A DNA stretch of 64,000 nucleotides, taken from positions 92,142,520 through 92,206,519 of the forward strand of contig NC_058339.1 in NCBI RefSeq assembly GCF_905475395.1. The letters are read 5' to 3'. The stretch is from Chrysoperla carnea (lineage: Eukaryota; Arthropoda; Insecta; Neuroptera; Chrysopidae). Positions within the stretch are counted from its first letter, which is position 1. Each line of letters opens with the position of its first letter. The notes beneath the pieces were generated by a model, which saw only the letters and a list, made by a program, of their open reading frames with translations, ran no database searches and was not told the DNA's origin. The translations under genes were made by a program, and so were the position numbers. Shown in pieces: positions 49,076 to 61,029 of the stretch.

Positions 49076-49832
49076 CTCGGTACAATTAAAAAATAGGCCT
49101 TGATCCTCAAAGTTGGCTCAATTTGGAGAAGACTCTAAAGAAAAAGGTAATTTAATGAAGACTGTTCTTAAATATGTTTCAAATTCGAGTTTAGGGTTCC
49201 TTACCCGAAAAATTAATCGGGGGTTTCTTAAAATTTTGTAAATTTGACTAGTTTTTTTAAATTTTTTTTTTTAAATTGTAATTTTTGTTACAATACGTTT
49301 GTGTAATTATTGATTCTGGTAATATAAAAATATACAATGATAATTGATTTGAATATTTAATAAAATTTGTTTTAAATAATATATAAAATATGCAAAATAA
49401 AAGAAAATATAAATGTATTATTATTTATTATTCATTTATTACAATTTATTCATTTTAAAATGAAAACTCACGTTGTGGTGTTAATCAAACATTTATATTA
49501 TGTTTGTATATATCAAGCCAAGCCAGGGAATGATTGATAGATACATTTTATCCATATTAATACATGATACACATAGTGCATTATAAATGTGGATCAAATA
49601 ATATAACTTGTCATATATGTATTACATAAACCTTTTTAAATGCATGTATAGGGAACTACAGAACTTATATAGGTAGGACCAGTTTAATCTATATTGGCTA
49701 ATAGCTTGTTTTGTAGTTAACCAATCAAAAAATCATCAGAGGGGGACATCATCACAAAATAAGAACCTAGTTCTCTTGGCTAGGCTTGGCTTGGATAGTT
49801 GATGACTGTAAAAAGATGTTTTTTCCCTGTCA
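49076..49832. other. Repeat relics, no gene
   Basis: Positions 49060-49230 match the 'acccgaaaattttttcggggg' element of 40.8-41.25 kb. Positions 49690-49770 resemble the 'tagttaaccaatca' repeat of 41.6 kb. The rest is AT-rich without features. Confidence 0.45.
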
Positions 49833-49869
49833 TTGACAGTTTGTAAAACATTGTTAATTTTTTTCTGTC

Positions 49870-50192
49870 ACTATCAGACAGTCTTTGAACGCTTAGGCCT
49901 GGCAGTGTATCACGACTACTGCAGGAGCTGTCACAGTGGTGACAAGGAGGAAACAATGCCTCATCTTCTCTGTCACTGCATAGCTCTTACCATGTGGAGA
50001 TGGACTTACTTGAGCCAGCCTCTCTTTGATGACCTCTCCGACCTGGAATCCGTCGACGTCAAAGCTCTCCTGCTGTTCTTAAACAGCTCCAATTGGTTCA
50101 TGGAGTAGTGGCTGAGGATCACAACGGACCCTATGGTCTAAATGTGTCTCACCTCAGGACAGCCACTCCAACTTAACCTAACCTAACCTAGC
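49870..50192 (+). pseudogene. Non-LTR retrotransposon ORF2 tail and 3' end, CCTAA-tailed
   Basis: The frame ERLGLAVYHDYCRSCHSGDK, ETMPHLLCHCIALTMWRWTY, LFDDLSDLESVDVKALLLFL, NSSNWFME ends at a stop at 50106-50108. This is the C-x2-C...H-x4-C knuckle and C-terminal helix of insect non-LTR elements. The 3' UTR 'gatcacaacggaccctatggtctaaatgtgtctcacctcaggacagccactccaac' leads into 'ttaacctaacctaaccta' at 50172-50189. Most of ORF2 is missing (5' truncation). Related ends lie at 17229, 22376 and 58910. Confidence 0.8.
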
Positions 50193-50404
50193 CATCAGGC
50201 AGTCTTATTGTTGAGATACGCTGAGATTGGCATTGTAAGCCAACATTATTGGTTGTTGTTTTGACATTAAATTTATTGATCGTCCTACTTTATAATACAT
50301 AACCTGTACTTGATGATTACGTGACCTAAACGTGAGCATAAGATTTTAGTCGCATTAACCACCCAATGTGTGTGTGTTTGTGTGCATGTATGTATCCTAT
50401 TATT

Positions 50405-50705
50405 ATTTAATGTTACAAATGCGAAAGTTTGTGAGGATGTATGGACATTTTTTTACTCTTTCACGCAAAAACTACTAAACAGATTTTAATGAAACTTTGG
50501 TAATATACCACATATATTAAAATTAGCACAAAGGATATAATTTATAAACATACTAGCAGTTACTTACCCATTTCAATTTTTCAATTTTAAAAGCAAAATA
50601 ATTTGGTGTCTTCATAAAAAGTAACATATATTTCGATTGTAATGAATGGGGAGGGGGTGAAGGACAAAGGAGGTTCAACGAAGCGGGCGAATAGCTGCTA
50701 GTTTT
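50405..50705. repeat. Dispersed repeat 'aaatgcgaaagtttgtgaggatg ... gaagcgggcgaatagctgctagt'
   Basis: Begins 'atgttacaaatgcgaaagtttgtgaggatgtatgg' and ends 'caacgaagcgggcgaatagctgctagttttat'. Same family as 45430-45835 and 62915-63345. Non-coding. Confidence 0.65.
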
Positions 50706-51094
50706 ATATAAAATTATTATATTAAAATATATAATATACATATTTTGAGTAAAATCTATATAATTTGAATTATAAAATATTTGTTTCTAGCAGCTACACT
50801 AGTCCCTACTACTATTCAAACTATTACCTACAACTAACTCGAACTATAACAAAAAGCGTCCTCCCATTTCATTACATGTATTATTTTAATGAAAGCACTA
50901 AAAGTTTTCTGGGTTAAGAGATTAATTCAAGTATGCATGAAAACATTTATAAATATATGTACCCAGAACAAGATATGTACCCACTCACTGTTTGTTATGG
51001 ATGCCATTAACATTACTTGCAAGGGAGCAGATCATATTATTACTATTATTACACGTATAATACGAAAAACTTGTTGAAATATCAACGATACTTT

Positions 51095-51470
51095 TTTTAA
51101 GGCGTTCTTGTAAAACGTTAGAGGTAGAACAAAAATATATTTAGATATTTTTTCGTAAACACCATTGTTTACCCAATAAGAGTGCAAATTATGGCAAAAC
51201 TTTGATGTTTTGGTAACTCGGATGATTCTAAGTCGAAAAAACGAAGGAATAAAGTTCGAAAAATTTAAGCAGAAAGTCGGATTTGAATGCGGTTTGCGGC
51301 ATTCGATTCGTTTGTTATATAATCAGTCTAAACTCGTTATACGAGTGTTTTTGGGGTACCTGGTGCAACGATATCCCAGTCGCCTCCTGGTGTTTTCGAG
51401 AAATTCGTCCTATAATCAGTTAAAACTCGTTACATGGGGGTTGTTTTTGAGGTCCCTGAACACGAATTAA
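51095..51470. repeat. Family A relic (minus) and 'gaatgcggtttgcggcattcgattcg' repeat
   Basis: Positions 51095-51200 carry the inverse of family A ('gttcttgtaaaacgttagaggtagaac...tttcgtaaacaccattgtttaccc'). Positions 51225-51470 ('aaagttcgaaaaatttaagcagaaagtcggatttgaatgcggtttgcggcattcgattcg...gtccctgaacacgaatt') match 42235-42335 plus 43120-43195, and 63385-63575. The 86-codon frame is incidental. Confidence 0.55.
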
Positions 51471-52129
51471 AAGAAATTGATTTGCCCAAAATACCATAGA
51501 TTTTGTAAAACGATATATTTAGTAAAAAACGTGTTTAAAATCTCTAACAACTTTATAAAAAGTTAATATTCTTTAATGAAACATTTTTTGGCACCGTGCA
51601 AGAGATTTGCAGATAATGGGTGCCTCGTGAATCATTCTGTACATGTTAGTAAAATTTTTATTAAAAACTATATTTCTTTCTGAATATAAAAAGATCGTGC
51701 ATGCATCCGTCTATCTTTTAATATAAAACTCTGAAAAGAGTTTACAATGTCTTTTAATGAAAAGTATTTGAAATATGTGTTAGTTTTATAATGAAAATTT
51801 GCGCCAGATAAAAATAGAACAAAAAAATTTTACATGATAATTTATGCAAAAAATGTGAAAAACATTCAACTATGTGCATCTTGTAAGTTATATAAACTTT
51901 TTAGTTTTTTTAAAAGTAGTTAGCTCGTCAAGATTCGCTTCAACCCTCCTGCACATGCGTCCAATATTTCGCGCGTTAAATATTCTTTATCTTTTTCAAT
52001 AATAACCTCTACATAATTATATACAGCGTGTCCATGGATAGAGGTAACTACTATACTGATAAATTTTCTTATTTTGTATTTTATGAAAAAAGGTCATTTC
52101 TTATAAAAAATTTTGAGATAGGCATATTT

Positions 52130-52495
52130 AAAACAAGTAAAAACAAACAATTGACTGAGTTAATTGTTGAACTACCATGCATAGACAGTATTGATTACTC
52201 TGCCACATTACACATACATACATATCACACATATATATAACTGATATTCCCATATAATACATACTATACAATTTGCGCCCTTACGGGTAAACATTGATGT
52301 TTACGAAAAAATGTTTCAAACAGAAGTTGTTTATTTTTTTATAAGGAACATTTTTTACATTTAAAATTTTGTTCTAATTAGGTGATTTTATGAAATATTG
52401 GTGTTATTCATAGCAACAATATTTTTAAGCGTTACAAACTTGCGACTAAACTTAGTATACCTTGATATATTTCATATACTTGGTATACAAATCTA
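52130..52495 (+). mobile_element. Family A repeat with internal deletion
   Basis: 'acaagtaaaaacaaacaattgactgagttaattgttgaactaccatgcatag' to 'gcgttacaaacttgcgactaaacttagtatacc'. The central part between 'aaaattttgttcta' and 'attaggtgatttta' (with the GACGGAC run) is lost. Confidence 0.75.
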
Positions 52496-52909
52496 GATAT
52501 AATAAGCTTGAAAATATAGGATAATACATGGAATTTGATAAAGGAATAAGGAAGATTAGGGATAGGACAGAAAAAACCTGCTAGAGTTATAATATATAGA
52601 GTAAATCGAACACGAAACTATATTAAACATCGAACACTGGACTTTTCTCCACTTTTGTAAGTTGTATAAGTATCTATATGATAAAAGTAAGTAAATACGT
52701 AATTTTAGAACTTTTGTGTGTATTTTAAAATATCTACGTTTGTTTGTATTTGTAGGTGTTTTTAGAAATTAAAATAGTGAGATTTTGCTCTCATTATTAT
52801 GTGAGACATTTATTTTATAAAAGGATGAATTTAATTATCTCTATACCTTTATCTTTATACATTTGTGTTTTCTAGGTCCTTTATGTTTATAGTACAGTAT
52901 GGACAGTGC

Positions 52910-53645
52910 AAAATACTATGGCACGCCATTTTACTATTTAATAGACTAATTTTTATCGAGAAAAAAATTAATTAATTATTTTTTTTCAATCAGAAATTTT
53001 ATATTTTATATTTTATATTTTGTAAAATAAATCCTAGTAAAAGAGAGATTGATATAAGATAAGATGAGAAAAGAGAGACGAGAATTAAAATTATGATGAT
53101 AACATAATAAAAATGTATTATTATTATGTATCATCATAATAATAATGTATTATTATTATGATGATACATAATAATAATACATTTTTATTATGTTATCATC
53201 ATAATAAAAATGTATTATTATTATGATGATACATAATAATAAATCAGTTAATTTTATTTGAATTAGATTAAAAAAAAATAATTGAATTAAAATTATGTAC
53301 ATAATGGAAATAGAGAATTAAAATTATGTACATAATAAAAATGATTGAATTAAAATTATGTACATAATGGAAATAGAGAATTAAAATTATGTACATAATA
53401 AAAATGATTGAATTAAAATTATGTACATAATGGAAATATAGCGCACGCCGTTTTACTATTTAATATGAATTAAAATTATGTACATAATAAAAATGATTGA
53501 ATTAAAATTATGTACATAATAAAAATGATTGAATTAAAATTATGTACATAATGAAAATGATTATTATTATGATGTTAACATAATAATAATGTATTATTAT
53601 TACGATCATTTTTTTTCGGACATTAAATAGTAAAATGGCGTGCCA
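52910..53645. mobile_element. Inverted-repeat element with internal palindrome and minisatellite
   Basis: The ends 'tactatggcacgccattttactatttaat' (about 52914-52943) and 'attaaatagtaaaatggcgtgccataaaa' (about 53614-53643) are inverses. Inside are a long palindrome at about 53085-53236 built from 'attatgatgataacataataaaaatgtattattatt', and direct repeats of 'gaattaaaattatgtacataat(g/a)(g/a)aaat' at 53275-53560. An inner copy of the end sequence ('gcacgccgttttactatttaat') lies at 53443-53465. No transposase. Confidence 0.75.
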
Positions 53646-53704
53646 TAAAATACTTCAGTATTGAAAAAGGAATAATAATTAGGAAAAAATAGCAGTGTTG
53701 GACG

Positions 53705-55545
53705 TTATTTACAATTTTGATAAACCAAGTATGGAATTATACTAAATTTGGGTCATACTTTTCAAATTTTTGATCAAAATTAACCTAGCTATAATAGGTT
53801 TTGAGAATGTGGTGTCCTGGTCTCAATTATTAGCACATAGATGAATGGTAGTGAAAAAATTCCATCACAGGTGAAAAGTTTGTCCCAAAATTAGTGGGTT
53901 TCAAAAAAAATTCCAATAAGATCGGATCAAAATTGCCTGTGTTATTAAAAAAATCGAATTTTTGAACTTGATGACGTCATCAAAATTCAAAATATTTAAT
54001 TTTGCTCTATAACATCGAAATTTTATCCAATTTTGATAAACAAAGTATGTAATCCTACTAAATTTGGGCCAAATTTTTCAAATTTATGATCAAAATTAAC
54101 CTAGCTCCATTAGATTTCAAGAATGTGGAGATCTGGTCCCGGAATTAAGCACATAAGTGATAACTAGCGAAAAACTGACATCACAGCTGAAAAGAATAAC
54201 CCAAAATTAGTGGGTTTCAAAAAAAATTCCAATAAGATCGGATCAAAATTGCATGTGTTATTAAAAAAATCGAATTTTTGAACTTGATGACGTCATCAAA
54301 ATTCAAAATATTTAATTTTGCTCTATAACATCGAAATTTTATTCAATTTTGATAAACAAAGTATGTAATCCTACTAAATTTGGGCCAAATTTTTCAAATT
54401 TATGATCAAAATTAACCTAGCTCCATTAGATTTCAAGAATGTGGAGGTCTGGTCCCGGAATTAAGCACATAAATGATAACTAGCGAAAAACTGGCATCAC
54501 AGCTGAAAAGAATGACCCAAAATTAGTGGGTTTCAAAAAAAATTCCAATAAGATCGGATCAAAATTGCCTGTGTTACTAAAAAAATCGAATTTTTGAACT
54601 TGATGACGTCATCAAAATTCAAAATATTTAATTTTGCTCTATTACATCGAAATTTTATCCAATTTTGACAAACCAAGTATGTTATTCTACTAAATTTGGG
54701 CCATACTTTTTAAATTTGTGGTCAAAATTAACCTAGCACTAATACGTTTCAAGAATGTGGAGGTCTGGTTTCGGAATTAAGCACATTAGTGATAACTAGC
54801 GAAAAACTGACATCACAGCTGAAAAGAATGACCCAAAATTAGTGGGTTTCAAAAAAAATTCCAATTAGATCGGATCAAAATTGCCTGTGTTATTAAAAAA
54901 ATTGAATTTTTGAACTTGATGACGTCATCAAAATTCAAAATATTTAATTTTGCTCTATTACATCGAAATTTTATCCAATTTTGATCAACAAAGTATGTAA
55001 TCCTACAAAATTTGGGCCATACTTTTCAAATTTATGATCAAAATTAACCTAGCACTAATAGGTTTCAAGAATGTGGTGGTCTGGTTTCGGAATTAAGCAC
55101 ATAAGTGATAACTAGCGACAAACTGACATCACAGCTGAAAAGAATGACCCTAAATTAGAGGGTTTCAAAAAAAATTTCATGAAGATCGGTAAAAATTTGC
55201 CTTTGTTAACAAGAAAATCGATTTTTTGAACTTGATGACGTCATCAAAATCCAAAAAAATTTATTTTGCTCTATCATCTACGAATTTCGTCCAATTTTGA
55301 TAAACCAAGTATGGAATCCTATTAAATTTGGGCCATACTTTTCACATTTTTTATCCAAATTAATCTAGCTATAATAGGTTTCGAGAATATGGAGTCCTGG
55401 TCTTAGTATTTAGCACATAGAAGAATGGCATCGGAAAACTTTCAACCACAGATGAAAAGTTTGACCCAAAATTAGTGGGTTTAAAAAAAATTCCATTAGG
55501 ATTGAATGAAATTTGCCAGTGTTATCATAAGAATCAATTTTTTTA
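53705..55545. repeat. 316-bp tandem array (about 5.8 units) with a CRE-like palindrome
   Basis: The motif ATGACGTCAT starts at 53971, 54287, 54603, 54919 and 55236, giving spacings of 316, 316, 316 and 317 bp. In all five it sits inside the perfect palindrome TTGATGACGTCATCAA. Other fixed points in every unit are 'ttgctctat', 'actaaatttggg(c/t)ca', 'aaaattaacctagc', 'gaatgtgg' and 'cccaaaattagtgggtttcaaaaaaaa'. Central units are nearly identical and edge units diverge, as expected of unequal exchange. No open frame is conserved. Confidence 0.92.
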
Positions 55546-56125
55546 ACTTAATATCACACTTTTTAAATAATTTTTTTATGTAAATTAATACATAGCAAAT
55601 ACGAAAGAATAATGTTTTGAGTTATAATTTAAAAAAGTAAACGAATACGATCTCAATATAAAACTTATTTAATAACAAAAGTTTTATTAATCTTTAAATA
55701 TTAATTTTGAAGATGTTTTTATAGGTAAATAAGTTGAGTAGATAAATAAGTTGTATCAAAATATAAATTTAAAAGTTATAATAATGTTTATTACATTCAA
55801 CAGACGGATCAAGTTCATTTATAAATAAATAATTTTAATCGATTCTTAAATATAAATGTAATTTATAATTATAATTAACTGGTTAAGATAACAACCAGGT
55901 CCGTGTGCACCAGAGTGGAGAGGGGGGCTTGTAAAATTTTTATCAATAAAATTTAAAAATATAGTATTTTTCAGTGAAGAAAAGTAGTTACTTGATGTAG
56001 GCATCTTATGATATCATTTTAGTTAGCGTAAGTCAATGTTGGTCTGTTAACCAACCGAAATTTGTATCAGAAGAGAGATAATTTAACTAAAAAATTAACA
56101 ATATATAATTGCCTGCAAAAAACTA
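55546..56125. other. AT-rich DNA; hAT-family end relic
   Basis: 'ccaggtccgtgtgcaccagagtggagaggggggcttg' at about 55895-55930 resembles the hAT-like ends at 38885 and 48377. Otherwise nothing recognised. Confidence 0.45.
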
Positions 56126-56129
56126 TTAT

Positions 56130-56425
56130 GAAAAATGATTTTTAGTGAATCTGAAGTACACTTACTAATTTGTCACTAAAACAAGAATCATCGAAATCGG
56201 TTGGCGTGATATTGATTTACCCATTCATTTGTCGCGCCCATACTTAATACAAATGTAAGACTTATATGGTTTTCTCATGGATACCATTGTCAGAACTGGA
56301 CAAAATTGATATGAAACCACACGGAAAACACCATATTTCAAAGAACAATCGGTTTACTCAGTGGCAAGTTCCGAGGTAACAAATATTTAAAAAAAAAATA
56401 CAATCGAATTGAGAACGTCCTGCCA
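56130..56425. mobile_element. Third copy of the 'accgacttc' element, hairpin lost
   Basis: 'tttttagtgaatctgaagtacacttactaatttgtcact...aatcatcgaaatcggttggcgtgatattga...caatcgaattgagaacgtcc' aligns with 23785-24055 and inversely with 3735-4020. The terminal fold-back part is absent. Confidence 0.7.
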
Positions 56426-58343
56426 ATTTCATAAAAAAATATGTCTCATCGGGTTATCAGATGGGTGAAGGTCGGTCTTGTACCCTCTCTTAGACTATAA
56501 GTGAATTTACCATATAATTAGAAAATCGAAAAAGTAGATTGTTTGTCTGTTTTAATTCAATGTCTGGAACTGACATAAAAATGTATTGCAATATATAAAC
56601 ATAATATACTTCTCCACAATGTCTTCATCTAAACTTATAAATTTGTTCTTATTTTTGTTGTTGTTCTTGGGTTGCTTTTAACTTCCTGCTGTCAAGTTAT
56701 GGTTTTTAATCGAGATCGAAAATTTTATGATAATTTCACGTTTTAATTATCTATGCCTGTGTCTGTCGCAAAATTTTCTTGTGAGACAACTGCCGAATGA
56801 AATTATCAAATCATTTTGAACTTGATAGTAAAAAGAGGAATCACATTAGTAGCAAAGAAGAGGTTTTATAAGACGGAAAGTAAAAATTTAATATATAAAA
56901 TTTCAGACCAATTTAACGTTAAACTTGCCGAATAAATGCGCCTGGTGATAGTTATATATATTAAAAGGTGTTTAAACTATTAAAAAGAAATTGGACAAAA
57001 TTTTGTAGAAGTTCTTTGATGGAATTAGTATAACTCGGATAGATTTTGATGGCCATATGATTCTTTATTACTCGCTCGACCCGTGCGGAATTTCGCTACT
57101 GTATTTACGGTAACACGTGGATACCCTGTACCTGTGACTAAAAACGAATTAGATTTTTTAAGAAGATATTGATTTGGTCTCTAATGGCCTTGTTCACCTC
57201 GCCTCGGATTTTTTTTGTTTTTATGTTTCATTTTACTATTCTCCAATGTACGTGTATCAGATCAAGGAGTTGTAGTTTTACGATAAAACTGTTGACGGAC
57301 GAACTTATAAAACATACACTTGATGCAAAATGCTTATTTATTATATGAACAAAATATTTTATGAGAAGTACTATAAAGTGACCTGAATTATTTTCAAGAT
57401 GTGATATCCAATTCTAAAACAGAAGATAGATGATGCGTTATGGGAGTTGGATAATATAGTTTGGATGTAAGATACATTATATATTATGTTTTTGTTTGAT
57501 AGAATCCGTAGACGAGAATACCTTTAACGTTATAGATTCCTTTATTTATATTTTACATTTAAAGGTACTTTTAGAAGAAAATGATTATACGCGCGACGAA
57601 ATAAAAATTAAATATTCTTAGTTAATCTTATATATTATTTACTCTAGCAAGTTTTTTTCTGTCCTATTCATATCTTCTTAATTCCTTTTCAATTTCAAGC
57701 TTATTATGTCTAGGTTTGACGAAAAATATACTCACAGTCTGAAAATGTACTGCTTAGGAAAAAACACGCTAGACAAATAATTGAACGAAAAAATAAAGAC
57801 TAATTAAACATCTTTTTGTATGAAATATTTTTTTACTATATCGATAGATTAATCGAATTAATTTCGAAATTGGAATAAAAAGTAAGAGAGTAGATGGAGA
57901 GATATATATAATCATATTTTTCCACTTTTTCTAACGATATTATTTCCAAATAAATACGGAATACAATGCATCTCTTATGGGACTTCTAGCGTATATATCA
58001 ATAATGAACCATAGTAGAAAATAGTAGAGAAATTCAATGTAGAGGCTCCTATTCGTTTGTGGTATGGTTGGCATAAAACTTACCTTCGTTGTTCCCCTTT
58101 TTCAGGTTCCTTAGCGATTATGTGGGCCCTTATTGAAAACGTTTGATACATAATCACATTTTAACCATTTATAGATCGTAATTTAAATGTTACTGATCTT
58201 ACCTTAAAAACAATGGTGGAATGTATTTTAAGAAAGGGTAAGGCCCTTTCAAAGGCTTATTGTTTGAAAATTATTGTAACTACGTAATTGTCGAAGACAT
58301 TTTAAAACCATTGTAAACATTTTAAATGCGAATTTAATATTAA
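56426..58343. other. AT-rich DNA with repeat tails; one candidate minus-strand micro-exon
   Basis: Positions 57068-57140 are the inverse of the 'cacgggtcgagctagt' tail region of the 41.2-kb element. Positions 57605-57775 repeat 27282-27460. A 45-bp minus-strand segment at 58084-58128 is bounded by splice-like signals (see findings). No gene is firmly supported. Confidence 0.4.
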
Positions 58344-58484
58344 AACTCGAATGATACAATTGAATTGAGGCCTGTCCTCAATCCCGAGTATGAATCCTTC
58401 CGAAAATCAATTTATTTCGCAGGGCAGCACATCACTGACTTTGTGAATAAATCATTCCCTGTCAGCACTCAGATTAACCGGTAA
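58344..58484 (+). pseudogene. Short open fragment, possibly hAT-derived
   Basis: The frame reads IELRPVLNPEYESFRKSIYF, AGQHITDFVNKSFPVSTQIN, stop. The part 'FRKSIYF...DFVNKSF' is weakly reminiscent of the 'YFRVSIFIPFLDHFI..L..RF' region of THAP/P52rIPK-like hAT transposases, a segment missing from the 48.5-kb copy. It has no start codon and is not joined to anything. Composition is less AT-rich than its flanks. The assignment is tentative. Confidence 0.3.
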
Positions 58485-58909
58485 TCTTCAGTCGCGTGAT
58501 GAGATATTTTCTCGCGCGTTAAATATTTTTTTAAAATGCATAAAAGCTCCTCTAATAAATTTTAACTTTAGAGACTTCAATTTGTAAGTTTCCTATGATT
58601 AATAATTTAAAAATAATTTTCATAATAAATGGATAAATTTAAAATTCTATTCGATATATTAGAAGTAGAACCATGTATGAGAGTTTCATATCCCCCACAT
58701 AACACTATATTATACTTTTCTTCATATTCTCTCCGGTCGCGTCTAGGTCTGTATTGTATCAATTTGTTATTTATTGTTCAAACATTTCTGTAAAATACAA
58801 TATTTATGATTCGTATCCGTATGCACATGCACATGCTTTTTATTAAATTGATAAAAATTATTGCTATGAATTCACTTAAAATGTAATTTTTATCTACTCT
58901 CCTGTAAAA

Positions 58910-59260
58910 AATGAAAAATTCAATTGAATTGACTGTCCACTGTTAGATCGGAGAGTTTGATTATTCTTATAGGGGAGTTTATATAGAGAGTTTTCTCATT
59001 CCCGGTCATAACTTCATGAACCATTTGGAGCTGTTTAGGAACAGCGGGAGTGATCTGACGCCAACGGATTTCGAGTCGGAGAGATCGGCAAAGAAAGGCT
59101 GGCTTAAGTGAGTCCACCTTCTCGTGACAAGAGGTGAACAGTGACAGAGAAGATGGGTCATCGTTTCTTTTTCCTTTTTACGGTGACAGCTCCTGCAGTG
59201 GTTATGGTACAGTGTCAGGTCCAGGCGATACAGAATCGTAACTTATCATGTTCTAAGCTA
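58910..59260 (-). pseudogene. Non-LTR retrotransposon ORF2 tail, minus strand, CCTAA-tailed family
   Basis: The minus strand reads LTLYHNHCRSCHRKKEKETM, THLLCHCSPLVTRRWTHLSQ, PFFADLSDSKSVGVRSLPLF, LNSSKWFMKL, stop. This is homologous to the 49.9-kb copy, with the same zinc-knuckle cysteines and histidine. The 3' UTR portion toward 58910 is diverged. Only the last part of ORF2 survives. Confidence 0.8.
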
Positions 59261-59689
59261 CATAGCACCTGTAGTTATAAGGTCCATGAAGAATTGTACA
59301 CAATTTTTTTTTATCACGTTACAAAAAAACTGTGTATCTGATAAAAATTGGAGGTTTCAATTAATTTTTGATAAATTGGTTCTGCGTCAGATATCATTCT
59401 GCTAAATATGATTACCATAATTACAACCAAAGCTTATATTGGCACAATGCATGGTTTTTGTTTCAGGCGTTTCCATGATAACAATAGACTACTTTCTTCA
59501 TATAATTGTATGGATGGACATATAAGTTTATAGTTTGTAATGAAACTTCATATAAATGGTCTGCAAACATCGTCTATTTTTCCAAAGATAAAATCATCCT
59601 TTATATTGATGTAGAGTTATTTATTCATAAAAGTAAAGCAGACGTTAAGACTATTTTTACATATAAAAAGCAAAAGAAAATAAACAACT

Positions 59690-60060
59690 GATTGAGTTAA
59701 TTGTTTAAATATGTAGACAGTATTAATATTTTCTGTACTTAAACTATTGTTAAATCTCTTACGGTTTAAGATCAGTCCTACGGATTCATGACCCATTTGA
59801 CCTGCGTTTCTTATTTACGAACTCGAACTGGCTTTTTACGTCCTGAGTACGCTTTAAAAATTTGAATTCGATATCTCATTTCGATTTGAAGTTATCGTGC
59901 CGACAGACGGACAAACGAAAATGGACTAACTAAAGATGATTTCATGAACATCTATACCAAAATTATGTTTGTAGTATCAATATGATTAAGCTTTAGTTAC
60001 AAACTTGGGACTAAACTGAATATACTTTGATTTATTCCATATATATACAGAGTATAAAAA
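59690..60060 (+). mobile_element. Family A repeat, diverged
   Basis: 'acaactgattgagttaattgtt', then 'tacggattcatgacccatttgacctgcg', 'acgaactcgaactggctttttacgtcctgagtacgctttaaaaattt', 'gacagacggacaaacgaaaatggactaacta' and 'ttacaaacttgggactaaactgaatatac'. Parts of the 5' half are lost. Confidence 0.7.
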
Positions 60061-61029
60061 GAACGCAGACGTTGCACTATCAATATCTAGAACGTAAGGT
60101 AAGCTACCTCAATGCTTGAATGAAATATAAGAATATATTTTCTTTCTTTTATATTATGATAATATTATACATATAATATAATATAATATAATAGTTTTCT
60201 ACCATCATTTGTGTGTTTAACCGAACAAGAAATGCATTTTCTTTTATAAAATATTATTTTAAATAAATAAATTGAAATACAAACACTGTGTTCTCAGTTC
60301 TTAGTACAAGCAATATGGAATTTAGACTCAAATTTCTTTTCGCATTCGTTTAAAATATGTTTCATGCAAAACAGAACTAACTATCGCCATAGGTAACAAT
60401 CTAAGGGGCTGTTTACACTATCCAAGAAATTATTATAAAAATAATGTAAACCTTGATCCAATAAATGGATGACAGATTCTCCTTTCACAAAAGAATTCGA
60501 CGTTGACGGACAAATATACCATTCTTGAGAATGTAGTCACAATAAGTGCGGAAAATGTTCTCTCTCAAAAGCAATTCTCGACCATGTGTTTCCACCGCAG
60601 ATTCTAAACTATTCCGAACATCTCTTACGTTATCCCTCCCACAATTTTTACTTTTAGTTCTGGTTCTCCTGAATATAATTCGCTTTGCCCATCGATTTAA
60701 TTTTGATCTTAGAATGTGTCATATCCAGCTCCATTTTAACTTTTTAGCATTCGAATTCGTAGTTCGAAAATGTTTATAAAAAGTTTAAAGACGGGTTTGA
60801 CTAAAAAATGAAACCGAATTAGTTCACCTCACCCAACACTTTGCTTATACTAATTTTAAAACTTGTGTAATATTATCTTTATTTTATCCATAAATATAAA
60901 ATTTAAGTCACGTATAATCATTGATTTTTTTTCGTTAATATTACTCGACAATCTATCATATTGTTAATAAAAACAACACATGTTTAACAATAAACCTTGT
61001 TTTTTAAAATTGAAGATGAATACTATGGC
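60061..61029. other. AT-rich DNA without supported genes
   Basis: The 77-codon frame at 60546-60779 is slightly less AT-rich but has no recognisable motif. An (ATAAT)n run lies at 60175-60192. Confidence 0.4.

Noticed and set aside
50169..50192. Interstitial telomere as evidence of a chromosome end or fusion
   Set aside because: The CCTAA tract is only about 20 bp and directly follows a retrotransposon 3' UTR, so it is better read as the element's tail.
59141..59341. Plus-strand 66-codon frame
   Set aside because: Antisense shadow of the minus-strand non-LTR fragment at 58910-59260.
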